From assembly GCA_029212465.1 (NCBI GenBank), contig JARGNV010000021.1, forward strand, positions 1-33,418: a stretch of 33,418 nt of DNA, in the 5' to 3' direction. Below the pieces are notes generated by a model, which was given only the letters and a program-made list of their open reading frames with translations, was not told the origin of the DNA and did no database searches. Made by a program: the position numbers and the translations under genes. Below, one piece after another: positions 1 through 8,343 of the stretch (positions within the stretch are counted from its first letter, which is position 1; each line of letters starts with the position of its first letter). This DNA comes from Legionellaceae bacterium (GTDB lineage: Bacteria > Pseudomonadota > Gammaproteobacteria > Legionellales > Legionellaceae).

Positions 1-101
1 ATAGTGTTTTTTTTAATTCAAGACCTAATTCCCCGACACAATAATTTGAGTTCCGGATAAAAGAACTCATTTGGCACAACTTCTGCAAAGGTACTTCCTC
101 A

Positions 102-117
102 GAACCTGACCCTAATG
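102..117 (-). repeat. half-copy of GGGTCAGG palindromic repeat
   Basis: On the minus strand this reads CATTAGGGTCAGGTTC. The first 13 bases are identical to one arm of the full palindrome at 923-952, and the element matches the 15800-15847 arm at 14 of 16 positions. It contains the TAG stop codon of the gene at 112-417. GGGTCAGG palindromes of this kind are common REP-like dispersed elements in gammaproteobacteria. Confidence 0.5.
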
Positions 118-417
118 ACTTGCTGCGAAGTTTTGCTTTATCTTATGAATTACTTTATTCAAAACTTCCTCTTCAGTTTTTCCAATAAAACTGGTCCAAT
201 TTTCACTCACATCTACCACTAGCAACTCTTCGCTACACAGCTCATTAATATTGTCAGGCTTAATAGTAAAAAAATCATTTCGTCTAACTTTTGGATAGAA
301 CTTATTCTCTTGTTGATAAATTTCAATCACAAATTTAAAAGAATGAATTTTATCCGCTGAATACAGAGTGCCCAATTCATATTGAGCTATCAATTTTGAT
401 AATTTAAGGATTGTCAT
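112..417 (-). CDS. small cytoplasmic protein, unknown function
   Basis: I do not recognise this 101-residue protein. It has no signal peptide or membrane segment and looks like a small mixed alpha/beta domain, with the segments FKFVIEIYQQ, FYPKVRRNDFF and EELLVVDVSENW and a C-terminal helix EEEVLNKVIHKIKQNF. Its ATG lies 14 bases inside the 3' end of the secreted-protein gene 404-787, so the two are very probably co-transcribed and translationally coupled. A short secreted protein followed by a short cytoplasmic one resembles a toxin-immunity or processing pair, but no catalytic motif supports that. The stop codon TAG is supplied by a GGGTCAGG-type repeat (102-117), which suggests the original 3' end may have been altered by repeat insertion. 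Confidence 0.6.
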   Translation of the reverse strand: MTILKLSKLIAQYELGTLYSADKIHSFKFVIEIYQQENKFYPKVRRNDFFTIKPDNINELCSEELLVVDVSENWTSFIGKTEEEVLNKVIHKIKQNFAASH

Positions 418-787
418 AAGTACAAAGGGTGCAGTGTTTACGTTGACAGCCTAAAGGTGCTACAGTCGCTTTTTTGGCAGCATTACACACCACATCCTGT
501 GGTGTTCCAGCTTTCATTGCTGCATGACCAATTGCATAGTCCGGACAGTGGACACTTGGATCAATTTGTATAAAGTAACATTTAGTCTTCGCTCTAATCA
601 TCTTTCCCCCAAATGAAACTTCATCGAGCATAATATTACTGTCTGGCTTACCTGTAACATCAAATTTATGAGCATCATTATCCGTATAGTAATGTACTAC
701 ACCTTGTTCAATAATTTCGTATGTGTTATTAGCAAAACCGATGGTCGTTAAACAAAATAATAGCAACACAATGAGAACTTTCATCAT
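404..787 (-). CDS. small secreted cysteine-containing protein, unknown
   Basis: This 127-residue protein has a clear Sec signal peptide: MMK, a hydrophobic stretch VLIVLLLFCLTTIG, and a likely cleavage after GFA before NNTYE. There is no proper lipobox. The mature part contains seven cysteines, four of them in the last 30 residues (VCNAAKK, GCQRKHCTLCTYDNP), including a CxxC pair, so disulfides or metal binding are possible. Two adjacent ATGs exist. The ribosome site AAAGGAG sits 5 bases before the first and 8 before the second, so the start may be at 784. The downstream gene 112-417 overlaps its end. I do not recognise the family; a periplasmic or secreted role is inferred from the signal peptide only. 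Confidence 0.65.
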   Translation of the reverse strand: MMKVLIVLLLFCLTTIGFANNTYEIIEQGVVHYYTDNDAHKFDVTGKPDSNIMLDEVSFGGKMIRAKTKCYFIQIDPSVHCPDYAIGHAAMKAGTPQDVVCNAAKKATVAPLGCQRKHCTLCTYDNP

Positions 788-922
788 GCAACTCCTTTAG
801 GAAGATTCCATTGAGAACAATGGTTATTATCTGTCAATTTTGCGCTTTTGAAAAGTTGGGAGGATGGTCAAGCTTTGAAATGGTGCTGCGGTATGCGCAT
901 CTTTCAAGTGCTCACTTACGAA

Positions 923-952
923 TTCATTAGGGTCAGGCCTGACTCTAATGAA
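923..952. repeat. GGGTCAGG palindromic repeat, full copy
   Basis: Two abutting 15-base arms, TTCATTAGGGTCAGG and CCTGACTCTAATGAA, form an inverted repeat with a single mismatch and no spacer. It lies in the gap between the secreted-protein gene and tRNA-Arg, downstream of the tRNA pair. It shares CATTAGGGTCAGG with the half-copy at 102-117 and GGGTCAGG with 15800-15847. There is no T-run, so a terminator role is doubtful. Confidence 0.75.
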
Positions 953-1043
953 CTTATTGTTTATGGCACACTGAGTGCCCCCTCAAATGGGAAAGACCCG
1001 GTATAAACCGTAACCTATCTTTCCGGTATGAACCCTTGATAAA

Positions 1044-1120
1044 TGGCGCGCCCGGAAGGATTCGAACCTCCGACCTTCTGGTTCGTAGCCAGACACTCTA
1101 TCCAACTGAGCTACGGGCGC
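1044..1120 (-). tRNA. tRNA-Arg (anticodon ACG)
   Basis: A full cloverleaf can be drawn on the minus strand. The acceptor stem is GCGCCCG/CGGGCGC with discriminator G and an encoded CCA (rc of 1044-1046). The D-arm region is GCTCAGTTGGATAGAGT, the anticodon loop CTACGAA gives anticodon ACG, and the T-arm is GGAGGTTCGAATCCTTC. The 77 nt length is normal. It lies 10 bases downstream of tRNA-Ser on the same strand and is probably co-transcribed with it. A34 is expected to be modified to inosine by TadA, as for bacterial tRNA-Arg(ACG) generally. Confidence 0.97.
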
Positions 1121-1130
1121 GTCGTTTTCG

Positions 1131-1223
1131 TGGCGGAGAGAGAGGGATTCGAACCCTCGATGGAGGTTTTGCCCCCATACTCCCTTAGCAGGGGAGCGCC
1201 TTCAGCCGCTCGGCCACCTCTCC
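1131..1223 (-). tRNA. tRNA-Ser (anticodon GCT)
   Basis: Class II tRNA on the minus strand. The acceptor is GGAGAGG/TCTCTCC (one G-U pair), the anticodon loop is CTGCTAA with anticodon GCT, and the long variable arm contains GGGGGCAAAACCTCC. The T-arm is GAGGGTTCGAATCCCTC and CCA is encoded. The 93 nt length fits tRNA-Ser. It decodes AGC/AGU and is the first gene of the two-tRNA unit. Confidence 0.97.
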
Positions 1224-1237
1224 ACTTGTGCTGCGAC

Positions 1238-1265
1238 AGTATATCAGTAATTTTTCATCGGTCAA
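1238..1265 (-). promoter_or_regulatory. sigma70-type promoter for the tRNA-Ser/Arg unit
   Basis: On the minus strand TTGACC (rc 1260-1265) is followed after 16 bases by TATACT (rc 1238-1243). This sits about 15 bases upstream of the mature tRNA-Ser 5' end. It is one of the best promoter matches in the window. Confidence 0.7.
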
Positions 1266-1365
1266 CCACAGATTTTAATAAATGAAGTGTTAAAAAAGGG
1301 TTAAAAGTCCTGTATGGTGACTATCTAATATAGTTATTTGCAAAAAAGCGCTGTCAGGAGACAAA

Positions 1366-2688
1366 ATGAAAAAATCTCAGTCAAAATTAAAAGGGAAGGC
1401 GGTTTATGTTGTTGATGGAGCGCGTACCCCATTTTTGAAAGCAAAAGGTGTTGGCCCATTTAGTGCAACCGATTTGGCGGTTTCAGCAGGCGAAGGGTTG
1501 TTGATGCGTCAGCCCTTTTTACCCAGTGATTTAGATCACGTCATTATTGGTTCAGCGATGCCAAGCCCGGATGAAGCAAATATTGCGCGTGTGATTGCAC
1601 TCAGGCTTGGTTGTGGTCACCAAGTGCCTGCATTTACAGTGATGCGAAACTGCGCGTCAGGTATGCAGGCGCTTGATAATGCAGCGCTTCAAATTGCAAG
1701 CGGTCAAAGTGATTTAGTGCTTGCAGGTGGCACCGATGCCATGAGTCGCGCCCCCTTACTTTTTAATGCTAAAATGACAGCGTGGCTTGGACAATGGTTT
1801 ATGGCAAAAAGCATGTCACAACGCCTCGCTTTATTGCCGAAAGTGCGACCTTCATTTTTAGCGCCCGTCATTGCTTTATTACGCGGTTTAACTGATCCAA
1901 TTGTTGGGCTTAACATGGGGCAAACAGCTGAGAAGCTTGCGTATAAATTTAATATTACGCGTGAGGAAATGGATGCGTTTGCAGCAGAGAGTCATGCAAA
2001 TTTACTGAAAGCATATGAGAACCATCATATGAGTGAAGTGATTCCAATTATCGATAAAAAAGGCAAGGTTCATGAAAAAGATGATGGTGCACGTAGCGAT
2101 TCAACGCCTGAGAAACTTGGAAAATTAAGACCATTCTTCGATAAAAAATATGGCATGGTAACGGCCGGTAATAGTTCACAAATTACAGATGGTGCAAGTT
2201 TACTTCTGCTTGCAAGTGCAGATGCTGTTAAAAAATACGGGCTTTCTGTGAAGGGACGCATTGTAGACTCTGAATGGGCAGCACTAGACCCATCTCAAAT
2301 GGGGCTTGGGCCTGTGCATGCGGTGGCGCCTATTTGTGAGCGCCAAGGCGTTAAACCCTCAGATATGGATGCATTTGAAATTAATGAAGCATTTGCAGCG
2401 CAAGTGCTTGCTTGTTTAAGAGCCTTTGATGACGAAGCTTACTCAAAAGATGTGCTAGGGCTTTCAGCGCCACTCGGTGCACCACAACGTGCGCGTTTAA
2501 ACCAAGATGGGGGTGCAATTGCTGCAGGACATCCAATTGGTGCAAGTGGTGCGCGAATTGTATTGCATGTGTTGCGCGCCTTAGAAGAAAACGGCGGAAC
2601 ACGTGGTATGGCGTCTATTTGTATTGGGGGCGGTCAAGGGGGTGCTATGTATATAGAGCGCACAACGGAGGTGACTGAAGATGCGTGA
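1366..2688 (+). CDS. fadA: acetyl-CoA C-acyltransferase (3-ketoacyl-CoA thiolase)
   Basis: This thiolase catalyses the last step of fatty-acid beta-oxidation, cleaving 3-ketoacyl-CoA with CoA to acetyl-CoA and a shortened acyl-CoA in the cytoplasm. Visible family marks are the N-terminal VVDGARTPF, the nucleophile Cys96 in MRNCASGMQA, the EINEAFAAQ motif, the catalytic His389 in GGAIAAGHPIGASGAR and the acid/base Cys419 in CIGGGQGGAM. At 440 residues it is longer than E. coli FadA (about 390) and near FadI length. The start has a good ribosome site, CAGGAGACAAAATG. The next gene starts 8 bases before this one ends, so the two are translationally coupled and probably form the two subunits of a multienzyme complex. 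The choice between fadA-type and fadI-type naming is uncertain. Confidence 0.93.
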   Translation: MKKSQSKLKGKAVYVVDGARTPFLKAKGVGPFSATDLAVSAGEGLLMRQPFLPSDLDHVIIGSAMPSPDEANIARVIALRLGCGHQVPAFTVMRNCASGMQALDNAALQIASGQSDLVLAGGTDAMSRAPLLFNAKMTAWLGQWFMAKSMSQRLALLPKVRPSFLAPVIALLRGLTDPIVGLNMGQTAEKLAYKFNITREEMDAFAAESHANLLKAYENHHMSEVIPIIDKKGKVHEKDDGARSDSTPEKLGKLRPFFDKKYGMVTAGNSSQITDGASLLLLASADAVKKYGLSVKGRIVDSEWAALDPSQMGLGPVHAVAPICERQGVKPSDMDAFEINEAFAAQVLACLRAFDDEAYSKDVLGLSAPLGAPQRARLNQDGGAIAAGHPIGASGARIVLHVLRALEENGGTRGMASICIGGGQGGAMYIERTTEVTEDA

Positions 2689-4735
2689 TAAAAAAAACTG
2701 GGTATTAACAGAAGATGCTGAGCATATCGTTTGGCTTGGTTTTGACAGGGCAGGTATGGGTACGAACACAATTAGTGAAGAGGTACTCGATGAGCTCAAT
2801 ACATGCTTGCAAGACATTGCAACGATGGGCCATGTAAAAGGGCTGGTCATTCACTCACTCAAAGAAAAAGGCTTTGTTGCAGGCGCTGATGTTAAAACCT
2901 TTTCAAGCCTAGATACAGCCGAACGTGCAGCCGATTTCTTACATAAAGGGCAAGCAGTATTTTCGCGCCTTGAAGCGCTTAAAATTCCAACTGTTGCAAT
3001 GATTGATGGCTTTTGTTTAGGTGGCGGTATGGAGCTTGCCTTGGCGTGTGATTATCGTATTGCAACCGATAGTGATGATACCCGTCTTGGGCTGCCTGAA
3101 ATTTTATTAGGTATTCACCCAGGTTGGGGAGGCGTTGTGCGTTTGCCTCGGCTGATGGGTGGGTTTAAAGCGCTGTCCCAAGTCATTTTAACTGGGGCAA
3201 TGTTGCGCCCTAAAAAAGCGAAAAAATTGGGGATGGTGGATGATGTGGTCCCACTTCGCCAATTAAAGCGTGCAGCCGTTTATTTTATTAAGAATAAGCC
3301 TGCAAAGCGCACCCCATCGTTCATTGATAGCCTTGATAAATATGCGCCGATTCGCTTCTTGGTTGCAAAAATACTACGCCATGAAGTCGGCAAAAAAGCA
3401 CGTAAGGCGCATTACCCAGCACCTTTTTCAGTGATTGACTTTTGGGAGAAAGAAAGCGGATTTGATGAGCGTGCATATCGCAAAGAAGCAGACTCGGTTG
3501 TTAAATTAGTCACAGAAGGCGATACCGCTAAAAATTTAATTCGTCTCTTTTTGTTGCGTGAGCGTATGAAAGCGTTTGCAAAAACCTCAAGCTTTCAAGC
3601 AAAGCATGTGCATGTGATTGGTGCAGGTGTTATGGGAGGGGATATTGCGGCTTGGTGTGCAAAGCAAGGTCTAAAAGTAACTTTGCAAGACCAAAGCTAT
3701 GCACAAATAGCACCCGCTATGGGGCGCGCGCATACGTTATTCAAGAAAACACTTAAAAAACCACGCCTTATTGAGGCAGCACAAGATAGACTGATTCCAG
3801 ATCCAGAAGGGCATGGGTTAAAGCGTGCAGATGTCATCATTGAAGCAGTGTTCGAAAACCTAGAAGTGAAGCAAGATATCTTTAAACGTGCAGAAGCACT
3901 GGCAAAACCTGATGCGATTCTTGCAACGAACACATCGAGTATTCCACTTGATGAAATCAGCACGGTTATGAAAAAACCAGGACGCTTGGTAGGGATTCAC
4001 TTTTTCAATCCTGTGTCTCGTATGGAGCTGGTTGAAATTGTCAGTGCCGATAAAACACTCTCTCGTGTGAAAGAGGATGCGGCAGCATTCGTCAATCAAA
4101 TTTCGCGTTTGCCTCTGCCCGTTAAGTCAAGTCCTGGCTTCTTAGTCAACCGTGTTTTAATGCCGTACTTGTTGGAGTGTATTCAGTTACTTGAAGATGG
4201 TTACGCACCAGAAGTCATTGATGAGGCTGCAAAAGCGTTTGGTATGATGATGGGGCCTGTGGAGCTTGCAGATACCGTTGGTTTAGATGTGTGCTTGGCA
4301 GTTGCTGAAAACTTAACCGCGCATTATGGCGGCAGTGTACCTGAGCGCATTCGTGACATGGTCAAGGCGAAGCGTTTGGGGCGTAAATCTGGCGAAGGGT
4401 TTTATCAATACAAACAAGGAAAGCCTGTTAAAAATAAAGCCGTGTTAAAGCAAGCCAGTGTGACACATGATGAAGAGATTGCACGTCGCTTGATTCTTCG
4501 TATGGTCAATGAGGCTGCAGCATGCCTTAGAGAAGAAGTGGTTGCTGATGCAGATTTACTCGATGCCGGTATGATTTTTGGCACAGGGTTTGCACCCTTT
4601 AGAGGCGGTCCCATGCATTATGCAAAAGCCTTCGGTCAAGATAAGCTGAATGCCTCGTTTAGAGCGCTTGAAACACAGTATGGCGGGCGCTTTAAAGCCG
4701 ATACAAGTATCGGACGTGGTGCTTCATCTAAATAA
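2681..4735 (+). CDS. fadB: fatty-acid oxidation multifunctional protein (enoyl-CoA hydratase / 3-hydroxyacyl-CoA dehydrogenase)
   Basis: Fused bifunctional enzyme of beta-oxidation. An N-terminal crotonase domain (about 15-200) has the oxyanion segment FVAGADVK (66-72) and the two catalytic glutamates Glu118 (GGGMELALACDYR) and Glu140 (LGLPEILLGIHPGWGG). A 3-hydroxyacyl-CoA dehydrogenase module follows, with the NAD-binding Rossmann loop VIGAGVMGGDIA (312-323), the catalytic His440 in GIHFFNPVSRMELVEIV, the SSPGFLVNR segment (483-491) and a C-terminal dehydrogenase repeat. At 684 residues it is slightly shorter than FadJ or FadB (714-729). It overlaps the thiolase by 8 bases and is the second gene of that operon. 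No acyl-CoA dehydrogenase or ligase lies nearby. FadB and FadJ cannot be separated by eye. Confidence 0.92.
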   Translation: MRDKKNWVLTEDAEHIVWLGFDRAGMGTNTISEEVLDELNTCLQDIATMGHVKGLVIHSLKEKGFVAGADVKTFSSLDTAERAADFLHKGQAVFSRLEALKIPTVAMIDGFCLGGGMELALACDYRIATDSDDTRLGLPEILLGIHPGWGGVVRLPRLMGGFKALSQVILTGAMLRPKKAKKLGMVDDVVPLRQLKRAAVYFIKNKPAKRTPSFIDSLDKYAPIRFLVAKILRHEVGKKARKAHYPAPFSVIDFWEKESGFDERAYRKEADSVVKLVTEGDTAKNLIRLFLLRERMKAFAKTSSFQAKHVHVIGAGVMGGDIAAWCAKQGLKVTLQDQSYAQIAPAMGRAHTLFKKTLKKPRLIEAAQDRLIPDPEGHGLKRADVIIEAVFENLEVKQDIFKRAEALAKPDAILATNTSSIPLDEISTVMKKPGRLVGIHFFNPVSRMELVEIVSADKTLSRVKEDAAAFVNQISRLPLPVKSSPGFLVNRVLMPYLLECIQLLEDGYAPEVIDEAAKAFGMMMGPVELADTVGLDVCLAVAENLTAHYGGSVPERIRDMVKAKRLGRKSGEGFYQYKQGKPVKNKAVLKQASVTHDEEIARRLILRMVNEAAACLREEVVADADLLDAGMIFGTGFAPFRGGPMHYAKAFGQDKLNASFRALETQYGGRFKADTSIGRGASSK

Positions 4736-4749
4736 GGTCAGCAAAAAGT

Positions 4750-4799
4750 TCGTGTAAGGCCAATATCGGGCCTTGCACGAGCGGCGTTACGTGCTTTTT
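4750..4799 (+). terminator. hairpin plus intrinsic terminator after fadAB
   Basis: Two hairpins overlap. A 12-bp stem (TCGTGTAAGGCC at 4750-4761 with 4769-4780, 7-base loop, one G-U pair) comes first. Then GCACG (4775-4779) can pair with CGTGC (4790-4794), which is followed by TTTTT. Only one can form at a time, and the second has the classical T-tail. Confidence 0.55.
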
Positions 4800-5045
4800 A
4801 GTAAGTCATAATATACCATCAACTAGTCAGGTGAACTTTCGTGGCGCACTCAATCCAAAGATTAAAATAAAAACGAATAGTATTATTTTACCTGTATCCC
4901 CAGGTTATTTTATTAATAGTGGATGGATGCACGCTGGATTTTTCACTCATTCTGATACTCAATTTTCTATGAAGATTTCCCCTAAACGAGTTGAAAACAC
5001 CCATGTTTGAACAATGTTAGAGCAACTTAAAATCAATTAAGTTTG

Positions 5046-5054
5046 TGATACAAT
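5046..5054 (+). promoter_or_regulatory. extended -10 promoter of the F-box gene
   Basis: TGATACAAT is an extended -10 element (TGn plus TACAAT). The -35 position (CTTAAA or TTAAAA, about 5026-5032) is weak. Transcription would begin about 7 bases downstream, leaving a leader of about 25 bases. Confidence 0.45.
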
Positions 5055-5086
5055 GTGCATAACTTGTAGGCTGTAAGGTGATTTTT

Positions 5087-6199
5087 GTGCAAAACAAGAG
5101 TAATGTGACCTCTTTGCAAAATAGAAAGAGACTCTCACCTATAGAAGAGCTACCCACCGAATTGCATAGCTTCGGCATATTTACTTTTCTTCCAGATGCT
5201 AAAGCGTATAACTTGGCTGTAACATCTAAAAGGATGCTTGGCCATTATTATCGATCGCCCTTACGAAAAAAACAAAAAGAAGCCTCTCATCAACTGTTAA
5301 CGCATGTTATTCAGGGAGAGGAAGAAGAGGCACTTGCAATGCTTGCTGCCAATCCTGGCTTATTGCTTTGGGCATCTAAGGCCACTGACTACTCAGGGCG
5401 CCCTTACAATAATTACACGCCTTTTCAGGCTGCTGTGCTTTGTCACGATGTCACACTATGGAAAAAGATGGAGCCTTACTTTGATAAACTGCCGAAAGGG
5501 CAAGAAGAAAAGGCACGTCAGTTTAACGCCATCTTTCCAGAAAGCATACCTCATCAAAGCCCTTATGATTTTAGTGTTTTGGTGGAAACCATTACTCAGA
5601 GTTCAGAAGCTGATATTGATGCCGCACTTCGAAAAATACAAAATGATACCGAGATATGCAGGGCACTGAATCAGTTTAGAAGCGCCTTTACAGCTTTGTC
5701 CATGGAAGAAACGTTTTTTAATCCATCGCACATCATTGAGGTATTCAAGGTCTATGATAAGCAATTTGATAACTGGTCGAGGATACAACGTGATTTATTT
5801 GGGCGGCAGGTGATTGGTTATATTGAACGTTTCCTCCCGGCGTGCTTTGCGCAGGTATTCGTTCAGGGTCTATGCGATATTGTCGAACATAAAATACCTC
5901 TCGTGCGTTCATTAAAGTTCAGATATGATCATGGCTTTTTTTTCCCCCTGGCTGATACATCTGGACTCGGATTCGATTTTGGAGTTTCACGTGCACTCCA
6001 CCCAGAGCATGGGCACGTATTGGACGATGGAGGGTGTTTTTTCCAGTGGTGCGGCGGGCATGTGGGCCAGCTGGCGCTTGAGAAACTATGTAGAGCAAAT
6101 ACAGCAGAGCTACTTAAACTTGAGCAAAGCGTGCAGCATGGCGAGTCCATTACAGACAATGACATCCTGACATCGCTCTTCGGGTGTGCGATTTTTTAA
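5087..6199 (+). CDS. F-box/ankyrin-like protein, putative type IV effector
   Basis: An F-box-like motif sits near the N terminus: IEELPTELHSFGIFTFLPD, then AKAYNLAVTSKRML. This matches the LPxEL...I..YL......L...S+ pattern of F-boxes, which bind Skp1 in SCF ubiquitin ligases. It is followed by an ankyrin-like helical segment (THVIQGEEEEALAMLAANP, TDYSGRPYNNYTPFQAAVL, W) that I recall from a group of Legionella eukaryotic-like proteins. The C terminus has a GGCFFQWCGGHVGQLALEKL block. The role as a host-directed substrate receptor is inference. The start is chosen at GTG 5087 because AAGGTGA (5075-5081) lies 5-6 bases upstream; the more upstream GTG 5078 overlaps that site. The product is 370 residues. 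Two Armadillo-repeat genes follow on the same strand. No catalytic domain is visible. Confidence 0.8.
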   Translation: MQNKSNVTSLQNRKRLSPIEELPTELHSFGIFTFLPDAKAYNLAVTSKRMLGHYYRSPLRKKQKEASHQLLTHVIQGEEEEALAMLAANPGLLLWASKATDYSGRPYNNYTPFQAAVLCHDVTLWKKMEPYFDKLPKGQEEKARQFNAIFPESIPHQSPYDFSVLVETITQSSEADIDAALRKIQNDTEICRALNQFRSAFTALSMEETFFNPSHIIEVFKVYDKQFDNWSRIQRDLFGRQVIGYIERFLPACFAQVFVQGLCDIVEHKIPLVRSLKFRYDHGFFFPLADTSGLGFDFGVSRALHPEHGHVLDDGGCFFQWCGGHVGQLALEKLCRANTAELLKLEQSVQHGESITDNDILTSLFGCAIF

Positions 6200-6320
6200 T
6201 GATATACTGATCGACCATCCGTTGTGCAACTAGGTTGATTTTTTTGGATTTTTTATTGGTTTCAAGCATCCAATGGAGTGATTGCTGAACCATATCTTTT
6301 TTATATTGAGAATAAATGCA

Positions 6321-8255
6321 ATGAAGACTTATTTTAATTACTTAACAGGCGTGCACGAAAGCATAACTCGCGCACATGATTTTTGTGTGGTAGCAGTTTC
6401 AGAAAAAGCATTTACTGTGATGGCGTCACCTGAGCCGCTTTGGATGATACGGAAGGATTTTCCACTAGGTTCACCAGTATGTTGGCCTTTATCAAGAGAA
6501 GCAGTCATACAAAAAGTAGCGGATGAAGATGAAAGGCTCAATCAATTTCAGTTTGGTGAGACCACACTTTCTGCTGAAGCGGTTAAAGCGTTATTTGGAT
6601 TTAATCCAAAGCACGAAGAGGCAAAACGTTTTGGGGCATTGATAGCAAATGTGACCGAATCAGATATTAAAAAGGTCGTGAGTTTTTTAGATGATGCGTT
6701 TTTACAATATCCGGCACTTGAAGTGCTTGCAGAAATCAGCGTTGCTGATAAACAGCATGCTCACATTATTGCAGCAGGGGTGACTGAAACCTTGGTTACA
6801 CACTTAACTTCATCAAACCCTGAGCTCCAAGGATACGCAGCGCAAGTACTAATTAGCCTATTTCATAATGAGAAAAATCACTCATTGCTTCGAAATGAGG
6901 CGGTTATGCGGCCACTGGTACAATATGTGATGCGGGGAGATGGGCTGACCAAGCGGTATGCAGCGCAACTACTGTCTCTTCTTGTGATATTTGATGAGAA
7001 TCACCCAGTGCTGCTTCAGTTGGATATAGTAAGGAGCGTATTAACTGGGTTAGTTGAACTTCATGATGAGCCTACAAAAGGAGATTTAATGTTCATCCTT
7101 TCGTATTTTCTGGGGCATATTATAGAAAACAGTGAGCTACGTGAAGCAGTTGCGAATGCGGCATTCCAAGTATTGATAGCGCCGAGTGTAGTAGAGAATA
7201 AGCCTTTGGCTTTGTGTACGGTTTATGTGTTTTCCTTGCTGTATCGACCAGACAATCATGAGTATTACTTTAATTTAGGCGTAGTTCCTTCACTTGTGCA
7301 GCTGGTAAAGTCTAGTGATGCGAACATAGTTGAGAATGCGCTTACTATATTGCGCGGCTTTGCACAGACCAATGCAACGCATGAAACACTGATTCAGCAG
7401 GGTGTTATAAGCACGTTGGTGACATTACTCATGGAAGCCAATTCGCCTAGTTTAGAGCTGCTTATATTGGAGGTACTAGGAGAGTTAGCAGAAAACCCTG
7501 ATAATGGAGCCCATTTTGCCAAAGAGCCTGGCTTATTGCCAAAGATGGTTATAATGTTTTCTAGGCCAGAGCTAGAAATAAAAGGTGAAGTGCTCTCCTT
7601 ATTATCACTTTTAGCGCAAGACGATGTCATGCAAGAACAGGTTCGTGCAACACGCACTATAAAAGCGCTGCTTAGTATGTGGAGAATCAGCGAGAACGCA
7701 GAATTAAGATATACAATCATAGAAATCATGTGCCTTCTACAAGAACATCCTGAAAATTACCCTGACTTTTTTGAAGAAAAACGGGTTTCTCAGATGTTTC
7801 TTCGAGATTTTTATGCCCAAACAGGTGTTGATTTAGGAGAACGTTATGCTGCTTGGCTTTTGATGAGCACAGTGAATAAAGCACAATGTGCAGTACTTCA
7901 AGCGCATGAACTAGATAAGCAGCTGTTTTTATATCTTAAAAATGACGACAGCGTTATTCAGCTTTATATGGCACGTGCTATTCAGGTGCTGAGCCGCCAC
8001 CCTCAAGGCAGGCAAGTGCTTTCGAAAGACGCATATGTTAGCTGTATGAACATGGTACACCTTAGGACGCAACATGATGAAGTCAGGTATTTACTGAGTG
8101 TGGCGCTGGCGACCTTATCTTGCCACGAAAAGCAGCATGCTGCGCAGTCTATTGCTCCAAGCATTAAAACTTTTACAGGTATGATGGCAGAAAATTCTGC
8201 ACCGGGCGTGACGCACGTAGCATACGCTGGTTTGGCATCTAATGAGGTGCCCTGA
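6321..8255 (+). CDS. Armadillo-repeat protein 1, putative effector
   Basis: Almost the whole protein is alpha-helical repeat of Armadillo/HEAT type, for example GVTETLVTHLTSSNPELQGY followed by AAQVLISLFHNEKNH, and GVVPSLVQLVKSSDANIVEN followed by ALTILRGFAQTNATHETLI. The repeat G(V/I)...L(V/L)..L....., then A...L..L....., is that of Vac8/importin-like scaffolds, which bind protein partners and have no enzymatic activity. Armadillo arrays are typical of eukaryotes, so a host-directed role is likely but inferred. The last 110 residues align with the end of the next gene, and both close with an AP....F..MA..S pattern. The start is uncertain: ATG 6321 has only a weak upstream GAG, while an in-frame TTG at 6282 lies just 3 bases after GGAG and would add 13 residues. 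Confidence 0.82.
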   Translation: MKTYFNYLTGVHESITRAHDFCVVAVSEKAFTVMASPEPLWMIRKDFPLGSPVCWPLSREAVIQKVADEDERLNQFQFGETTLSAEAVKALFGFNPKHEEAKRFGALIANVTESDIKKVVSFLDDAFLQYPALEVLAEISVADKQHAHIIAAGVTETLVTHLTSSNPELQGYAAQVLISLFHNEKNHSLLRNEAVMRPLVQYVMRGDGLTKRYAAQLLSLLVIFDENHPVLLQLDIVRSVLTGLVELHDEPTKGDLMFILSYFLGHIIENSELREAVANAAFQVLIAPSVVENKPLALCTVYVFSLLYRPDNHEYYFNLGVVPSLVQLVKSSDANIVENALTILRGFAQTNATHETLIQQGVISTLVTLLMEANSPSLELLILEVLGELAENPDNGAHFAKEPGLLPKMVIMFSRPELEIKGEVLSLLSLLAQDDVMQEQVRATRTIKALLSMWRISENAELRYTIIEIMCLLQEHPENYPDFFEEKRVSQMFLRDFYAQTGVDLGERYAAWLLMSTVNKAQCAVLQAHELDKQLFLYLKNDDSVIQLYMARAIQVLSRHPQGRQVLSKDAYVSCMNMVHLRTQHDEVRYLLSVALATLSCHEKQHAAQSIAPSIKTFTGMMAENSAPGVTHVAYAGLASNEVP

Positions 8256-8307
8256 GTTCTTGATAAGGTGGCTATTCAATGGTATTTATTTTACACACAA
8301 AACATAA

Positions 8308-8313
8308 TATAAT
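8308..8313 (+). promoter_or_regulatory. -10 element upstream of Armadillo gene 2
   Basis: A perfect TATAAT lies 30 bases before the start codon of the gene at 8344. The -35 position at 17-base spacing reads TTTATT, which is poor, so the promoter call is moderate. It suggests the second Armadillo gene has its own transcription start. Confidence 0.4.
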
Positions 8314-8343
8314 GCCAGGTTTTTTTGTATAAAAGGTTTTAAA

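Larger units (their letters stand above)
4736..5086 (+). other. intergenic gap with a 59-codon open frame of doubtful status
   Basis: Besides the terminator, this stretch holds an open frame from GTG 4831 to TGA 5008-5010. Its product would contain SIILPVSPGYFINSGWMHAG. It has no ribosome site, and the frame is open back through the terminator hairpins, so it is either chance or the remnant of a decayed gene. The end of the gap carries the promoter and ribosome site of the F-box gene. Confidence 0.3.

Noticed and set aside
1043-1285. 80-residue plus-strand ORF beginning MARPEGFEPPTF
   Set aside because: It is antisense to tRNA-Arg and tRNA-Ser; this is the well-known spurious protein made from tRNA gene complements.
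6282-6320. TTG start adding 13 residues to Armadillo protein 1
   Set aside because: GGAG is only 3 bases before it and the added LNHIFFILRINA matches nothing in the paralogue; the ATG at 6321 was preferred, though not with certainty.
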